64,000 nucleotides of DNA from Taudactylus pleione (Eukaryota; Chordata; Amphibia; Anura; Myobatrachidae), in assembly GCA_031769625.1 (NCBI GenBank), contig JAUIMM010000121.1, forward strand, positions 13,450,001-13,514,000, read 5' to 3'. The notes beneath the pieces are model-generated. The model was given only the letters and a program-made list of their open reading frames with translations. It was not told where the DNA came from and searched no databases. Below are positions 11,281 to 21,839 of the stretch, in pieces. The first letter of the stretch is position 1; each line of letters starts with the position of its first letter. Position numbers and translations under genes: made by a program.

Positions 11281-11472
11281 TTAAGGTGCTTGGTGGAGGG
11301 GGTTTAGCCGGCAATTGGTGGTGGCGGGTAAGCTTTTTCTTAAGAAAAGCCCCAAGTTAGGAGCGAAACGCGTCAATACGGATATCTTTTTTCAGCTCCT
11401 GCTACATTAATTTATTGCCTACCCATCACCGCCAATTGCCGGCTAAACCCCCTCCACCAAGCGCCTAAACTA
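11281..11472. repeat. Foldback: 46-bp arms around a hammerhead-like core
   Basis: The left arm (11282-11330: GGTGCTTGGTGGAGGGGG then TTTAGCCGGCAATTGG) is mirrored on the right (11420-11472: CCAATTGCCGGCTAAACCC then CCTCCACCAAGCGCC). The loop of about 90 bp holds a GCGAAACGCGTC segment. Pseudo-LTRs of Penelope-like elements can have this layout. Confidence 0.8.
11339..11375 (+). ncRNA. Hammerhead-ribozyme-like motif (degenerate)
   Basis: The order matches a hammerhead core: CTTAAGA (consensus CTGANGA, one mismatch at the invariant G), an A-rich bulge, a stem-loop GCCCC-AAGTTA-GGAGC, then GAAAC and GCGTC. The G-to-T change in the core should abolish cleavage. Hammerhead motifs are known in Penelope-like elements and retrozymes. 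Called from primary sequence only. Confidence 0.45.
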
Positions 11473-11769
11473 ATAACAGCCTCATTCTACTATCATCTAC
11501 TATCACATTGTGGTTCTTAAATTCATTTGTAATTCCTTATCTGCACTGAAAAACACAAAATTTGCACTAAAACACTTCATGTGGTCATTGCAAAGATCAT
11601 TTACATTTTTATTTTTAATTGGTACATGATTTAATGAATTTCATACTGCACATGCACATATATACGCTTTACTTTGCACTTTAAGAGTTATCAATTTGAA
11701 GTATATACCTAATTGTTTATTTATCTATTGTTACACAGCACAAAGCACTTTCAGGGGCTCTATATCAGC

Positions 11770-11773
<4 letters not shown>
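11473..11773. other. AT-rich sequence before TA tract
   Basis: No recognised gene or repeat ends. It runs into the TA microsatellite. Confidence 0.45.

Positions 11774-11811
<38 letters not shown>
11774..11811. repeat. (TA)n microsatellite, left part
   Basis: About 19 TA dinucleotides. It continues after the LTR retrotransposon at 17316-17348, so the element integrated into the tract. Confidence 0.95.
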
Positions 11812-11814
<3 letters not shown>

Positions 11815-12419
11815 GACACAGTCAGATTAGGGGTCCCTCTCCTGGGTAGAGGTCTCCTTCCTTACAAACACACACAGCAGCAGGGAAGCAGCACACCAGT
11901 CTGGATGCGAGTACAAGCTGGTCGGCGCCAGTCTTTATTGTACAGTGTCAGAAATAACATAAACAAAACATAAACATAAATCCTAGCCCTGTCGGGGCAC
12001 TAACTTCACAGGTGGTTCCCTCACTACCAGAACCTGGCAGGGCCTAATGCCCTCACCAGCAACAAAGGCACAGCACAACACTCACAGTTAGGTTTTCAAG
12101 TGTCTCTGAGCAAACTCCCTGCCTGCTCTCCCAGGTGAGACACTCAGCTCTAAACACACTAGGCTTATATTGGCCACTCTCAGGTGGAAACCCTAACAAG
12201 CCTGTTACCAGGCTGCGAGAACCAAAACCTGGAGTGGCCATGGGTGGAGCCCTCCCTCTCCTCTCACCCACAACCCCCAGGTCCCAAACCGGCTTTTCAA
12301 AAAGCCGAAACTCAAGCCTGCTACACTGCAGACTTTCTCCTGGGGGTTTAAAACACATAAAACAGGAATCTGGGACAAATGTACCTGCCACAGACCACTT
12401 TACCAGTGATCCTATCACA
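11812..12419 (-). repeat. 3' LTR of Gmr1-like element
   Basis: Read on the minus strand it starts TGTGATAGGATC and ends CTGACTGTGTCACA. It is nearly identical to the right copy at 16706-17315. Confidence 0.93.
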
Positions 12420-12438
12420 TATCCCCCCCTTTGTTTCG
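12420..12438 (-). promoter_or_regulatory. Polypurine tract of Gmr1-like element
   Basis: On the minus strand, CGAAACAAAGGGGGGATA lies immediately before the 3' LTR, the usual primer for plus-strand DNA synthesis. The distance from the end of RNase H is about 100 bp, leaving no room for a downstream integrase. Confidence 0.85.
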
Positions 12439-12469
12439 ACCTGTGGGGCGGAACAACTGAAGCCCCCAA

Positions 12470-13808
12470 ACAATGAACGCGTGACAAAGCATCAGCATTG
12501 GCCAGCTGGCTTCCTGGCCTGTGTTCCACTGAAAATGTAAAAGTTTGTAACGCCAAGAACCATCTCGTAATTCTCGCATTACTGTCCTTATTTTCGGACA
12601 TCCACTTCAAAGGGCATGGTCAGTGATCAATTTGAACTTTCTTCCAACCAAGTAGTACATGAGAGCCTCTAATGCCCACTTTATGGCCAACGCCTCCTTC
12701 TCCACTGTGGCATAGTTTCTCCCATGTACATTCAACTTTCTACTTAGATAGAAAATAGGGTGTTCCTCACCCTCCTTGTTCTGAGACAAGACCGCTCCTA
12801 TACCTACTTCTGATGCATCGGTTTGTACTATGAATTCCCTTTCAAAATTAGGAGTCATCAGGACTGGTTGGGAACACAACGCTACTTTCAACTCCTGAAA
12901 AGCTTTCTCTGCCTCAGGACTCCATGGTGGCAAAGTTGGGTATAAACCTCCTGTAGTACCCCGTAATTCCCAAGAAGGCTCTCACCTGCTTCTTATTCAG
13001 AGGCCGTGGCCAGTTTTGTATGGCATCAACCTTATTGAGCTGAGGCTTTATCAGGCCTCTGCCAATGGTGTATCCCAGATATTTTACTTCCTCCATGCCT
13101 AGACAACACTTTTTTGGGTTGGCTGTCAAACCTGCCTTATAGATGGAGTCCAACACTGCTTGTACCCTGGGTAAGTGAGACTGCCAATCAGGACTATGAA
13201 TGACCACGTCATCCAGATAAGCAGCCGCATACCGTCTATGGGGCCTTAGAATCCTGTCCATCATTCTTTGGAAGGTAGCAGGTGCCCCATGTAGCCCGAA
13301 GGGCAACATCTTGTACTGAAACAAGCCCTCTGGCGCTGAAAAAGCTGTCTTTTGTTTGGCGCTCTCGGTTAACGGTACTTGCCAATACCCTTTGGTTAGG
13401 TCAAGAGTGGTTAAATACCTTGCCGTCCCTAGTCTCTCAATCAGTTCATCCACTCGGCATCGGGTAGGCATCGAATTTTGAAACACTGTTCAACTTTCGG
13501 AAGTCATTGCAGAAACGCACACTCCCGTCGGGCTTTGGAATCAACACAATGGGACTTGACCATTCACTATGTGATTCTTCAATAACCCCTAACTCTAGCA
13601 TATTTTTAATTTCTTTCGACACCGATTCTCTTTGTGCTTCTGGTAACCTATAGGGCTTTAGATTAACTTTAACCCCTGGGTCAGTGATTATGTCATGTTT
13701 AATGACCGAGGTTTTCCCAGGTACGTCAGAGAACAGCACCCTATTTCTGATCAGAAACTCCTTGACCTCTTGTTGTTGAATTGCCGACAGGGTTTTTGCC
13801 ACTGTCAC
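12470..13808 (-). pseudogene. pol: Reverse transcriptase and RNase H of Gmr1-like element
   Basis: Three open pieces in different frames cover the region. The first (13446-13808) has the N-terminal RT with EWSSPIVLIPKPDGSVRFC. The second (12914-13486) has the palm: LDLTKGYWQVPL, the FGLHGAPATFQRMMD motif and the catalytic AAAYLDDVVIHS, then YRRFIPNF. The third (12607-12933) is RNase H with [26 protein letters not shown] and a TDH motif; the remainder (HRPGSQLANADALSR) is in a further frame near 12490-12610. All catalytic residues are visible, but about three frame changes (near 13460, 12920 and 12608) break the polyprotein. The enzyme copies element RNA into DNA in cytoplasmic particles. Confidence 0.9.
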
Positions 13809-13831
13809 TTCGGGAACTAAGGGCCCTGGAT

Positions 13832-14840
13832 TTACTGGAGGGGCTCGGACGGCCGACAGTACCGTTCTAGTACTATCGGCACTACCGCAGCAATTCTCTC
13901 CTGCATTTGAGAAACATACTCAATCACCGTTTTGGAAGGACTAGACTGCCCCTCCCATGTCTCTTTGGCAATGTCTAGTAACCCCCTTGGGTGTCTCCCA
14001 TACAACAAGTCGAAGGGTGAAACCCGGTGGAGGACTGGCGAACCTCTCTTATGGCCAACAATAAATACGGCAATAAGTAATCCCAATCCCTACCATCCTT
14101 GTCGACCACTTTCCTAAGCATGTGTTTTAACGTCTTGTTAAACCTCTCGACCAGCCCATCGGTTTGGGGGTGATAAACCGAAGTTCTTAACTGTTCAATT
14201 TTGAACAGGCGGCATAACTCTTTCATGACTTTTGACATAAACGGTGTACCCTGGTCAGTTAGTATCTCCTTGGGTATACCCAGCCTGCTAAAGACATGAA
14301 CTAGCTCTCTGGCAATGGTCTTGGTTGACGTATTGTGCAACGGGATCGCTTCCGGGTACCTGGTAGCATAATTCATTATGACCAGAATATACTGGTGTCC
14401 CCTGCAGACTTCATTAAGGGTCCAACCAAATCCATCGCTATTCTTTCAAACGGCACCTCTATAATAGGCAATGGAACTAGTGGACCCTTAAAATGTTGCC
14501 TGGGAGCATGATACTGACACTCAGGGCAGGATGCGCAAAAGTCAGACACCTCTTTATGAAGCCCGGGCCAGGAAAACCTCTGCATTATTCGCTCAGTGGT
14601 TTTCTCTACCCCTAGATGGCCTGCCATTATATGACCATGGGCCTGATCCAACACTGTTCTTCTGTAGGCTTTGGGAACTATTAGTTGTTCCACAATATCT
14701 TCCCCCTTCTTAGTCACCTGATATAACAAATCCTGACACATTGCCATGTGGGGATAGGACAAAGGACTATCAGGGTCTACGGGTTTACCATCAACTACTT
14801 TTACATTCTCCCTGGCTTTTACCAAAGTAGGGTCATTCAA
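13832..14840 (-). pseudogene. Integrase of Gmr1-like element, upstream of RT
   Basis: It begins with the zinc-binding domain (AHGHIMAGHLGVEKT then CASCPEC, 14376-14840). The catalytic core follows: MDLVGP (first Asp), LTDQGTPFMSKVMKEL (second Asp) and VERFNKTLKHML (Glu). A third piece (13832-14086) holds SPFDLLYGRHPRGLLDIAKE and a helical tail, typical of gypsy integrase ends. Frame changes lie near 14390 and 14035. It directly follows gag-protease and precedes RT. The enzyme would insert the cDNA into the chromosome. Confidence 0.9.
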
Positions 14841-16558
14841 CTGCTCGACGGCAAAGACCTCTCTTCTAAATCAGGCAGACAATCACCTGGCCCAACAACA
14901 CTTCCCACCTCAATGGGAGGCACATCAGTTGGCGGACCACCGTCACGCTCCGCATTCTCTAGTTCGCCAATCATAGTAGAAAAAGGGAATAACTCTGACT
15001 CAGAAGAAACTCCCTCCTCCACTACATCGACAACCTTCTCAAATGGATCGGGGTTGTTCACCTCTGGAACAAAATGGCTTTCCCACAACTTCCAGAAGTG
15101 AGCAAAGTCTCTCCCCAATATTGCATCGTACACCAGACCATGCACCAAACCCACAGAAACTATAGCAGAGCCACATGGTGTCTCGATGTTCACCTCGGCA
15201 GTAACATAATATCGAGTATCCCCATGTATGCAGGTCACACCAACAGTTTTCCCCTTATGCCTCAAGGGGTTCACCAGCTCAGCTTTTATAAGTGTCACCA
15301 AGCTACCAGAGTCTAACAGTGCCTCTACTCGGTTGCCATCTACAGTGAGTACACACATGTGCTTATCAGTCTCAGCCTGCCGGTCAGCCGTACAGGCTGT
15401 CTGTGCAAAGAAAGACCCCCTGCGGTAGACATGAGCAGTATCACATTGCATAGGTTCAGTTGTAAGTGAACAATTAGCGGAAATATGGCCGAAGCCACCA
15501 CATCGGAAACACTGAGTCATATTAATGTCTAGTCGTTTATGGGGCAAGAACCTTCCTGGCCTGGCAGGCCTGTCTCCAGGTTCTACACCCTCAGTCTTAG
15601 GTACATTCCACCGCCCAGCACCCTTCTCCCCTGGAACAGTCTTACCAGTGTCTGTGGGAGTTTGCCGGTGTGCCATCGGGGCTCGGTGGGGCATACTCAT
15701 CAGCTCCTCAGCTGCCATGTACCTCTCCACCAGCTCGACCAACTGGTCCGCGGACTTAGGGTCTGCATGGCTCACCCACTTGCGCAAAGTCACAGGTAAT
15801 GATCGCAGGTACCGGTCCATCACGACCCTTTCCACGATCTGTGGTCCTGTCAGCGTCTCGGGCTGTAGCCATTTTGAGGACAGATGGACGAGGTCATGCA
15901 TCTGTGAACGTGGAGGCTTGTCCCTATGGAACTCCCAGCGGTGGACCCGTTGGGCACGAACAAAGGTGGTGACTCCCAAGCGAGTTAGGATCTCCTGTTT
16001 TAGTTTTTTATAGTCCTTGGCATCAGCCAGGCATAAGTCAAAATAGGCCTTTTGTGGCTCCCCAGACAAAAATGGTGCCACCAGACTTGCCCACTGCTCC
16101 TTGGGCCAACTCTCCCTTTCGGCCGTTCTTTCAAAAGCGGTGAGATAGGCCTCCACACCATCGCCCGAAGTCATCTTTTGGAGGAAGTGACTGGCTCGTA
16201 CGGAGTGAGTGGTGGTGGGAGGACCCGTATTAACATCTCTGGGCCGGGCGACCAGGTGCTGTACCACCTCTTTTATGGCCTGGCTGTTTTCCGCTAAGGC
16301 CTGGCTGTTTTCCACTAAGGCCTGGCGGGTTTCCTCGATGGCGACCTGTTGTTGCCTCTGGGCTGTCTCCAAGGCCAACAGTTGCACCCTGGTGGATTCC
16401 TGCTGAGCCCAGGTAGATTCCTGCTGAAGTTTGTTCGTCTCCTGCTGAGCTCTGGTAGATTCCTGCTGAGCTGCTGTAGCTTGGAGCAAGGCCTTAATAA
16501 TGTCCTCCATTTTGTCCTGGGGTGTAGGTTGGAAGCTGAACCTTGCCTCTCTGAGCAT
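14837..16558 (-). CDS. gag: Gag-protease of Gmr1-like element
   Basis: A 573-residue open frame; the Met at residue 17 (16510) is an equally good start. Residues 31-100 are Gln-rich with repeated QQEST units and NSQA repeats, probably coiled coil. Residues about 120-290 match the helical gypsy capsid/SCAN-like fold. A CCHC zinc knuckle (CFRCGGFGHISANC) is at 350-363. The aspartic protease follows in the same frame, with ALLDSGS at 413-419 and AILGRDF at 479-485. It would assemble particles and process the polyprotein. It overlaps the integrase frame by 4 bp, where a frame change is needed. This is the only intact protein of the element. Confidence 0.88.
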   Translation of the reverse strand: MLREARFSFQPTPQDKMEDIIKALLQATAAQQESTRAQQETNKLQQESTWAQQESTRVQLLALETAQRQQQVAIEETRQALVENSQALAENSQAIKEVVQHLVARPRDVNTGPPTTTHSVRASHFLQKMTSGDGVEAYLTAFERTAERESWPKEQWASLVAPFLSGEPQKAYFDLCLADAKDYKKLKQEILTRLGVTTFVRAQRVHRWEFHRDKPPRSQMHDLVHLSSKWLQPETLTGPQIVERVVMDRYLRSLPVTLRKWVSHADPKSADQLVELVERYMAAEELMSMPHRAPMAHRQTPTDTGKTVPGEKGAGRWNVPKTEGVEPGDRPARPGRFLPHKRLDINMTQCFRCGGFGHISANCSLTTEPMQCDTAHVYRRGSFFAQTACTADRQAETDKHMCVLTVDGNRVEALLDSGSLVTLIKAELVNPLRHKGKTVGVTCIHGDTRYYVTAEVNIETPCGSAIVSVGLVHGLVYDAILGRDFAHFWKLWESHFVPEVNNPDPFEKVVDVVEEGVSSESELFPFSTMIGELENAERDGGPPTDVPPIEVGSVVGPGDCLPDLEERSLPSSS

Positions 16559-16685
16559 TGGCTGACGCCTCTTCTATGGGACTCCAAGGACACAGCGTTA
16601 TTTCCACACTCACAAATTGGGTGTCTGTCCCTTTAATTTTTAAACGGAAAGTTTTCCTCTTGCTGCAACTTCAGTGTGTGTGGGT

Positions 16686-16702
16686 GCCCGCATTCTCCAC
16701 CA
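16686..16702 (-). promoter_or_regulatory. Primer-binding site of Gmr1-like element
   Basis: Three bases inside the 5' LTR edge, the minus strand reads TGGTGGAGAATGCGGGC, with the TGG expected from pairing to a tRNA CCA end. The tRNA was not identified. Confidence 0.7.
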
Positions 16703-16705
16703 TAT

Positions 16706-17312
16706 TGTGACACAGTCAGACTAGGGGTCCCTCTCCTGGGTAGAGGTCTCCTTCCTTACACACACACACACAGCAGCAGGGAAGCAGCACACCAGTCTGG
16801 ATGCGAGTACAAGCTGGTCGGCGCCAGTCTTTATTGTACAGTGTCAGAAATAACATAAAGAAAACATAAACATAAATCATAGCCCTGTTGGGGCACTAAC
16901 TTCACAGGTGGTTCCCTCACTACCAGAACCTGGCAGGGCCTAATGCCCTCACCAGCAACAAAGGCACAGCACAACACTCACAGTTAGGTTTTCAAGTGTC
17001 TCTGAGCAAACTCCCTGCCTGCTCTCCCAGGTGAGACACTCAGCTCTAAACACACTAGGCTTATATTGGCCACTCTCAGGTGGAAACCCTAACAAGCCTG
17101 TTACCAGGCTGCGAGAACCAAAACCTGGAGTGGCCATGGGTGGAGCCCTCCCTCTCCTCTCACCCACAACCCCCAGGTCCCAAACCGGCTTTTCAAAAAG
17201 CCGAAACTCAAGCCTGCTACACTGCAGACTTTCTCCTGGGGGTTTAAAACACATAAGACAGGAATCTGGGACAAATGTACCTGCCACAGACCACTTTACC
17301 AGTGATCCTATC

Positions 17313-17315
<3 letters not shown>
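16706..17315 (-). repeat. 5' LTR of Gmr1-like element
   Basis: 610-bp partner of 11812-12419, about 1% different by eye. Confidence 0.93.

Positions 17316-17348
<33 letters not shown>
17316..17348. repeat. (TA)n microsatellite, right part
   Basis: Continuation of the tract at 11774-11811. The Penelope-like array begins directly after it. Confidence 0.95.
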
Positions 17349-17353
<5 letters not shown>

Positions 17354-17960
17354 AGGATAACCAGCACTCCTAAATATATTGCAGCTGCTCCGGTTCCTTT
17401 CCAAAGATTTAGACATGCAGGTGTATCAGGATGGCACTCGAGAGACTGGACAACTTCAAAAAATGACCATGACACTAGTCGTAATGGAAATCGACGTTTC
17501 AGGGACAACTCCCTTTTATCAAGACTTACAAATAAACAAACAAACACAGAATAAATGCCTGTAGAAGACACCAACGTGACTGTAAACTCACCACAGCACC
17601 CGATCGGCGATCTGATGACATCACTGGTGCGACCCCGCACCCACGTTCCAGACGCCTCCAAGGGTCGTGGCCAAACTACGTGCACCATCACCATGGTGAA
17701 GATCAACAAAAGACATGCTGCAGAAGACCTAAAGGGAAACAGGGAATATATGGCCGCTAATAACTAGCAGCATACATGCTGAGATAAAAACTCAGTATCA
17801 GATCAGATAGTAGTCTGAAATGCAGAAGCTCGACAATATGGAAAATATAAGAAATATATCTATAGGGCTCATCGTATGCGTATAAATATGAGAATTAAGC
17901 AACAGTGATGGCACTGTCTACAGCATAAGATGGGTGCACTGAATGAAAGCGCACACAATA
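17349..17960 (-). repeat. Penelope-like pseudo-LTR, copy 1
   Basis: Starts GTCCAGGATAACCAGCACTC and shares about 600 bp with 21239-21833 (ending at GATGGGTGCACTGAAT). Part of it also recurs inverted at 22990-23300. Confidence 0.88.
17490..17524 (-). ncRNA. Hammerhead-like motif in pseudo-LTR 1
   Basis: The minus strand reads TTGATAA (consensus CTGANGA, two mismatches), stem AGGGA-GTTG-TCCCT, then GAAAC and GTC. Hammerhead motifs are established in Penelope-like pseudo-LTRs; this copy is degenerate. Confidence 0.5.
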
Positions 17961-18023
17961 AACAATATCTTATGACTCTACCGAATATAATAGATCTAAA
18001 TAAAAACAAACAATACAGACATA

Positions 18024-21000
18024 CTACAAAAAACACGTAAATGAAATGGCTTCATTCAACCCAAATGGTTGAATGGTTTGAAGAATGTGTATCCATTTAG
18101 TCTCTCTCTGAAGGAGTACACGTCCACGATCTCCACCCCTAGCATTCGGGGGAATCCAGTCGATCATCTTATAGCGAATGGTAGATAGATTGTGCTGATG
18201 TTCACGAAAATGACGGGCCACAGGTAATTCTGTACCTTTACCATCCAAAGCTGCACGTATACTGGACCTGTGGAGCGCCATCCGCTCCTTCATTTGTCTG
18301 GTAGTCTTGCCCACGTATAATAGACAACATGGACATCTGATAAAATACACAACATACCTGCTGGAGCAGGTGAGTGGGTATTTAATATCATATTGTTTCC
18401 CAGATCTGGGATGATGAAAATGACTGCCAGTTTCAAGATAGCTGCAAGTGATGCAGCCTGTGCAGCGATAATTACCAGGTTTCGTAGTTAAAAAATGTAT
18501 TGGTCTAGCTACTGTATGGAGAGATATATCATTCTGGACCACAACATCTTTGATATTCCTACCCCGACGGTATGAAGGTAAAATATTGGTATTGCGTAAG
18601 GCTGGTAGAGACCTGTCATTAGATATAATAGGCCATATAGATTTAGCTTTTTTCATCAGAATGTGGCTGACTGAGGAAAACTCTTGAGTCCAAACTATCT
18701 TGTTGGATTGATGGACTTTCTCGGTTGATGCTAATGCCTCAGATCTGGTCATAGCTAGTACTTTGTTTTTGGCTTTTTTTGTAATGTTTTATAGTGATAT
18801 CCACGCTTGAGGAATTTAAGAATCATCTCATCTATTTGTCAAAGGGCATCACTTGTCTCACTACAAATTCGCCAAATACATAGTAATTGCGAATAAGGGA
18901 CACCATTCTTGAGAGCCAGAGGATGGTAGCTGCCACATTGAAGAATTGTATTTCTGTCCGTGGGTTTGTAAAAGATGGTGGTACTAATCTGTAGCGAATC
19001 CGTAACAGACACCAAAACATCCAAGAAATTTACTGAATCGTAACTGCTGGTGTAAGTAAATTTGATAGATGAATCAGAAACATTAATATCATCCATCATA
19101 CAAGCAAAGTCACTCTGTGTACCTGTCCAACAGAGGAAGATGTCATCTATATACCTACAGTACCCTGTAATATATCTGGAGATATTAGTATCCATCAAAA
19201 AGAGTTGTCTTTCAATTTCGAACATGAAAATGTTGGCATAACTGGGAGCTACGCAAGATCCCATGGCACAACCTGATCGTTGTAGAAAAAAGTTGCCATC
19301 AAATAGAAAGTAGTTATGCGATAGAGTTAATTCAAGAAGTTGTATAAAGAACTCTATTTTAGGACCCACATAGTCAGCGTTATCTGTAATAAATCTCTTA
19401 ACCGCAGCAATTCCCAAATGATGTGGTATGCTAGTATACAAACTAGTCACGTCGATGGTACATAACAATTGCCGAGATGGTAAAGGTGTCATTTCATTTA
19501 ACTTGTGTAGAAAAGTAGTAGTGTCCTTTAAAAAAGTTGACTGTTTTTGTACCAAAGGCTGTAAAAAGAAATCCAAATATTGTGAGATCACATAAAACAA
19601 CGAATCACGTTCCGCAATGATGGGTCTACCAGGTGTCTTATTGCATTTTTGTGCAATTTTGGAATTGTATATAGGACCGGAATCCTAGGCCATTCTTGTG
19701 TCAGGGCAACTCTGGTTTTATGGGTAATAAAAGATCCCTGTACAGCCAATTCCAAAATTTGATCTAATTCAGTCTTAAATGCTGCTGTTGGATCCTGAGA
19801 AAGTTTCTCATACACACTGGAGTCTGCCAGTTGTTGATAGATCTTGTACTTGTAATATGTCAAATCTTGGATCACGATCCCACCACCCTTATCCGCTGGG
19901 CGGATAACTATATCTTTATATTGTCCCAGATTTTTAAGGGCTACTCTCTCCTTAAGAGATAGATTAGAGTGAACGGCAGAATGGGTCGCACTGTGTTCAT
20001 TAATGGTCGTGTCCATAAACTCAGAAAAAGCTTTAATATTCACATTGGACGAGAATGGGGTAAAGGTAGATTTTTTTATAAATTGGCAAAGATTCCGACT
20101 GTGTGGATGTGGATCCAAAATGTTCCAACAGCTTGACTCTCCTCTCAAATTTAAAGAGGTCCACTTTATTTTGGAAAACATTGGGTGGCTGAGTTGGGAC
20201 AAATGACAGGCCTTTATTAAGGTCCTGTCTCTCCTCTATAGAGAGGATACGTGCTGACAAATTAAAAACTATGTCCTCTTGCTGAATATTTTTCTTGGCC
20301 TGCCGCGACCACTGCCCCCCGCGCCTGGTGCAGGTTCTTGTGTGAGGTCCAACGTGGCCCTCGTCGCGACCCCTAATGGGGGTCTCTGTTGGCTGCTGGA
20401 TGGTGCTGAATTTGCACATTCTGATTCGCTGGTAGATGCAGCACCGCTGGAGTTATCAGTCTCAAAAAATGGTTTTCTTTTACGCCTAAGTTTAAATTTA
20501 TTGTCTCTGACTGGACCTCTGCTGTAGGCCCAACTATATACTTTATTTTCTGCATAATCACGGTTGACAGTCTCAAGTTTAGCCTTTTTAAAGGCAATCA
20601 AATCAGCCCGATATTTGTTTATTTGATTTGACAATTTGTTCATGAAGTCATATGAAGAATCGGATGAAATCTTTGAAGCATGTATAGATTCAAAAGTAGC
20701 TATTTTCTCTTTCACCAAATTGAGCTCCCTTCTGGATTCCTCTATCACAAGTAAAATTAGATCGAAAGAGCATTTATTTAACACTGCTGCCCATCTGCGA
20801 CAGAAGTCAGTATTATGTCTACCAATAGTGGGGATGTTTCTAATTCGGAATCCACGAGGTATTTTTTTATCTCTAAAATAGTCTGAAAGAGATACTCCGT
20901 TTAAGAAAAAATCCACTTCACGTTTTTTCAATTTGATAAGTTGTGACAAAAGTTGCTCAATGGTGTCTTCACCCGAAATACTTGTCAAATTGTCAGTGAA

Positions 21001-21096
21001 CAAGATGTTGTCAGCTTCAGAGTCAGTAAAGCTCAATATATGCCCAGCTGGAAGACAGATGTTACTAAATCCAGACACATCCTGTACATTGGTCAT
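18024..21096 (-). pseudogene. Penelope-like RT with GIY-YIG endonuclease, frameshifted
   Basis: Open pieces run from 21096 down. The N-terminal region (20269-21096) has KKIPRGFRIRNIPTIGRHN, a KCSFDL motif and a long coiled coil. The linker and RT start (19588-20202) has IRPADKGGGIV and TIPKLHKN. The RT palm (18839-19600) has TIDVTSLYTSIPH, GCAMGSCVAPSYAN and the catalytic CRYIDDIFLCW. The end (18024-18752) is a GIY-YIG nuclease with YVVYFIRCPC, LYVGKTTRQMKERM, an H-R-x-S-I motif and a late ETKWI. Frame breaks lie near 20285, 20120, 19595 and 18775, the last in a T run. The family uses target-primed reverse transcription after nicking by GIY-YIG. Confidence 0.92.
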
Positions 21097-21238
21097 TGCA
21101 GAAAAAAATCACCTTCACCTTATAGTCACAAACAGATGACCACACACTCTGATAAATAGAATAAAATAAAACAACAACGGGTGCCTTGAAAATGGTGTAA
21201 ATACCCTGTCGAGGTATATTATCACCAAACTAATATAG

Positions 21239-21833
21239 GTCCAGGATAACCGGCACTCCTAAATATATTGCAGCTGCTCCGATGCCTTTCCAAAGATTTA
21301 GACATGCAGGTGTATCAGGATGGCACTCGAGAGACTGGACAACTTCAAAAAATGACCATGACACTAGTCGTAATGGAAATCGACGTTTCAGGGACAACTC
21401 CCTTTTATCAAGACTTACAAATAAACAAACAAACACAGAATAAATACCTGTAGAAGACACCAACGTGACTGTAAACTCACCACAGCACCTGATCGGAGTC
21501 TTGATGACGTCACTGGTGCGACCCCGCACCCACATTCCAGATGCCTCCAAGGGTCGTGGCCAAACTACGTGCACCATCACCATGGTGAAGATCAACAAAA
21601 GACATGCTGCAGAAGACCTAAAGGGAAACAGGGAATATATGGCCGCTAATAACTAGCAGCATACATGCTGAGATAAAAATTCAGTATCAGATCAGATAGT
21701 AGTCTGAAATGCAGAAGCTCGACAATATGGAAAATATAAGAAATATATCTATAGGGATCATCGTATGCGTATAAATATGGGAATTAAGCAACAGTGATGG
21801 CACTGTCTACAGCATAAGATGGGTGCACTGAAT
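21239..21833 (-). repeat. Penelope-like pseudo-LTR, copy 2
   Basis: Direct repeat of 17349-17960 with few differences (for example CCGGCACT for CCAGCACT). Its low-coordinate end lies about 140 bp beyond the ORF start at 21096. Confidence 0.88.
21380..21414 (-). ncRNA. Hammerhead-like motif in pseudo-LTR 2
   Basis: Same sequence and structure as the motif at 17490-17524. Confidence 0.5.
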
Positions 21834-21839
21834 CTTCCT

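Larger units (their letters stand above)
11812..17315 (-). mobile_element. Gmr1-like gypsy-group LTR retrotransposon, complete
   Basis: Two direct LTRs of 608 and 610 bp flank a minus-strand interior with gag-protease, integrase, reverse transcriptase and RNase H, in that order. The flanking 4-bp duplication ATAT is consistent but lies in a TA tract, so it is weak evidence. A TGG-starting primer-binding site follows the 5' LTR and a polypurine tract precedes the 3' LTR. Integrase upstream of RT is the arrangement of Ty1/copia, but the RT, RNase H and integrase sequences are gypsy-type; this combination is known from the Gmr1 group of vertebrate and other deuterostome elements. The LTRs differ by about five substitutions and one small indel, indicating a fairly young copy, yet pol has several frame breaks. 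Confidence 0.9.

Noticed and set aside
12135..12476. 113-residue plus-strand frame, repeated at 17031-17360
   Set aside because: It lies in both LTR copies of the Gmr1-like element, antisense, with no protein signature.
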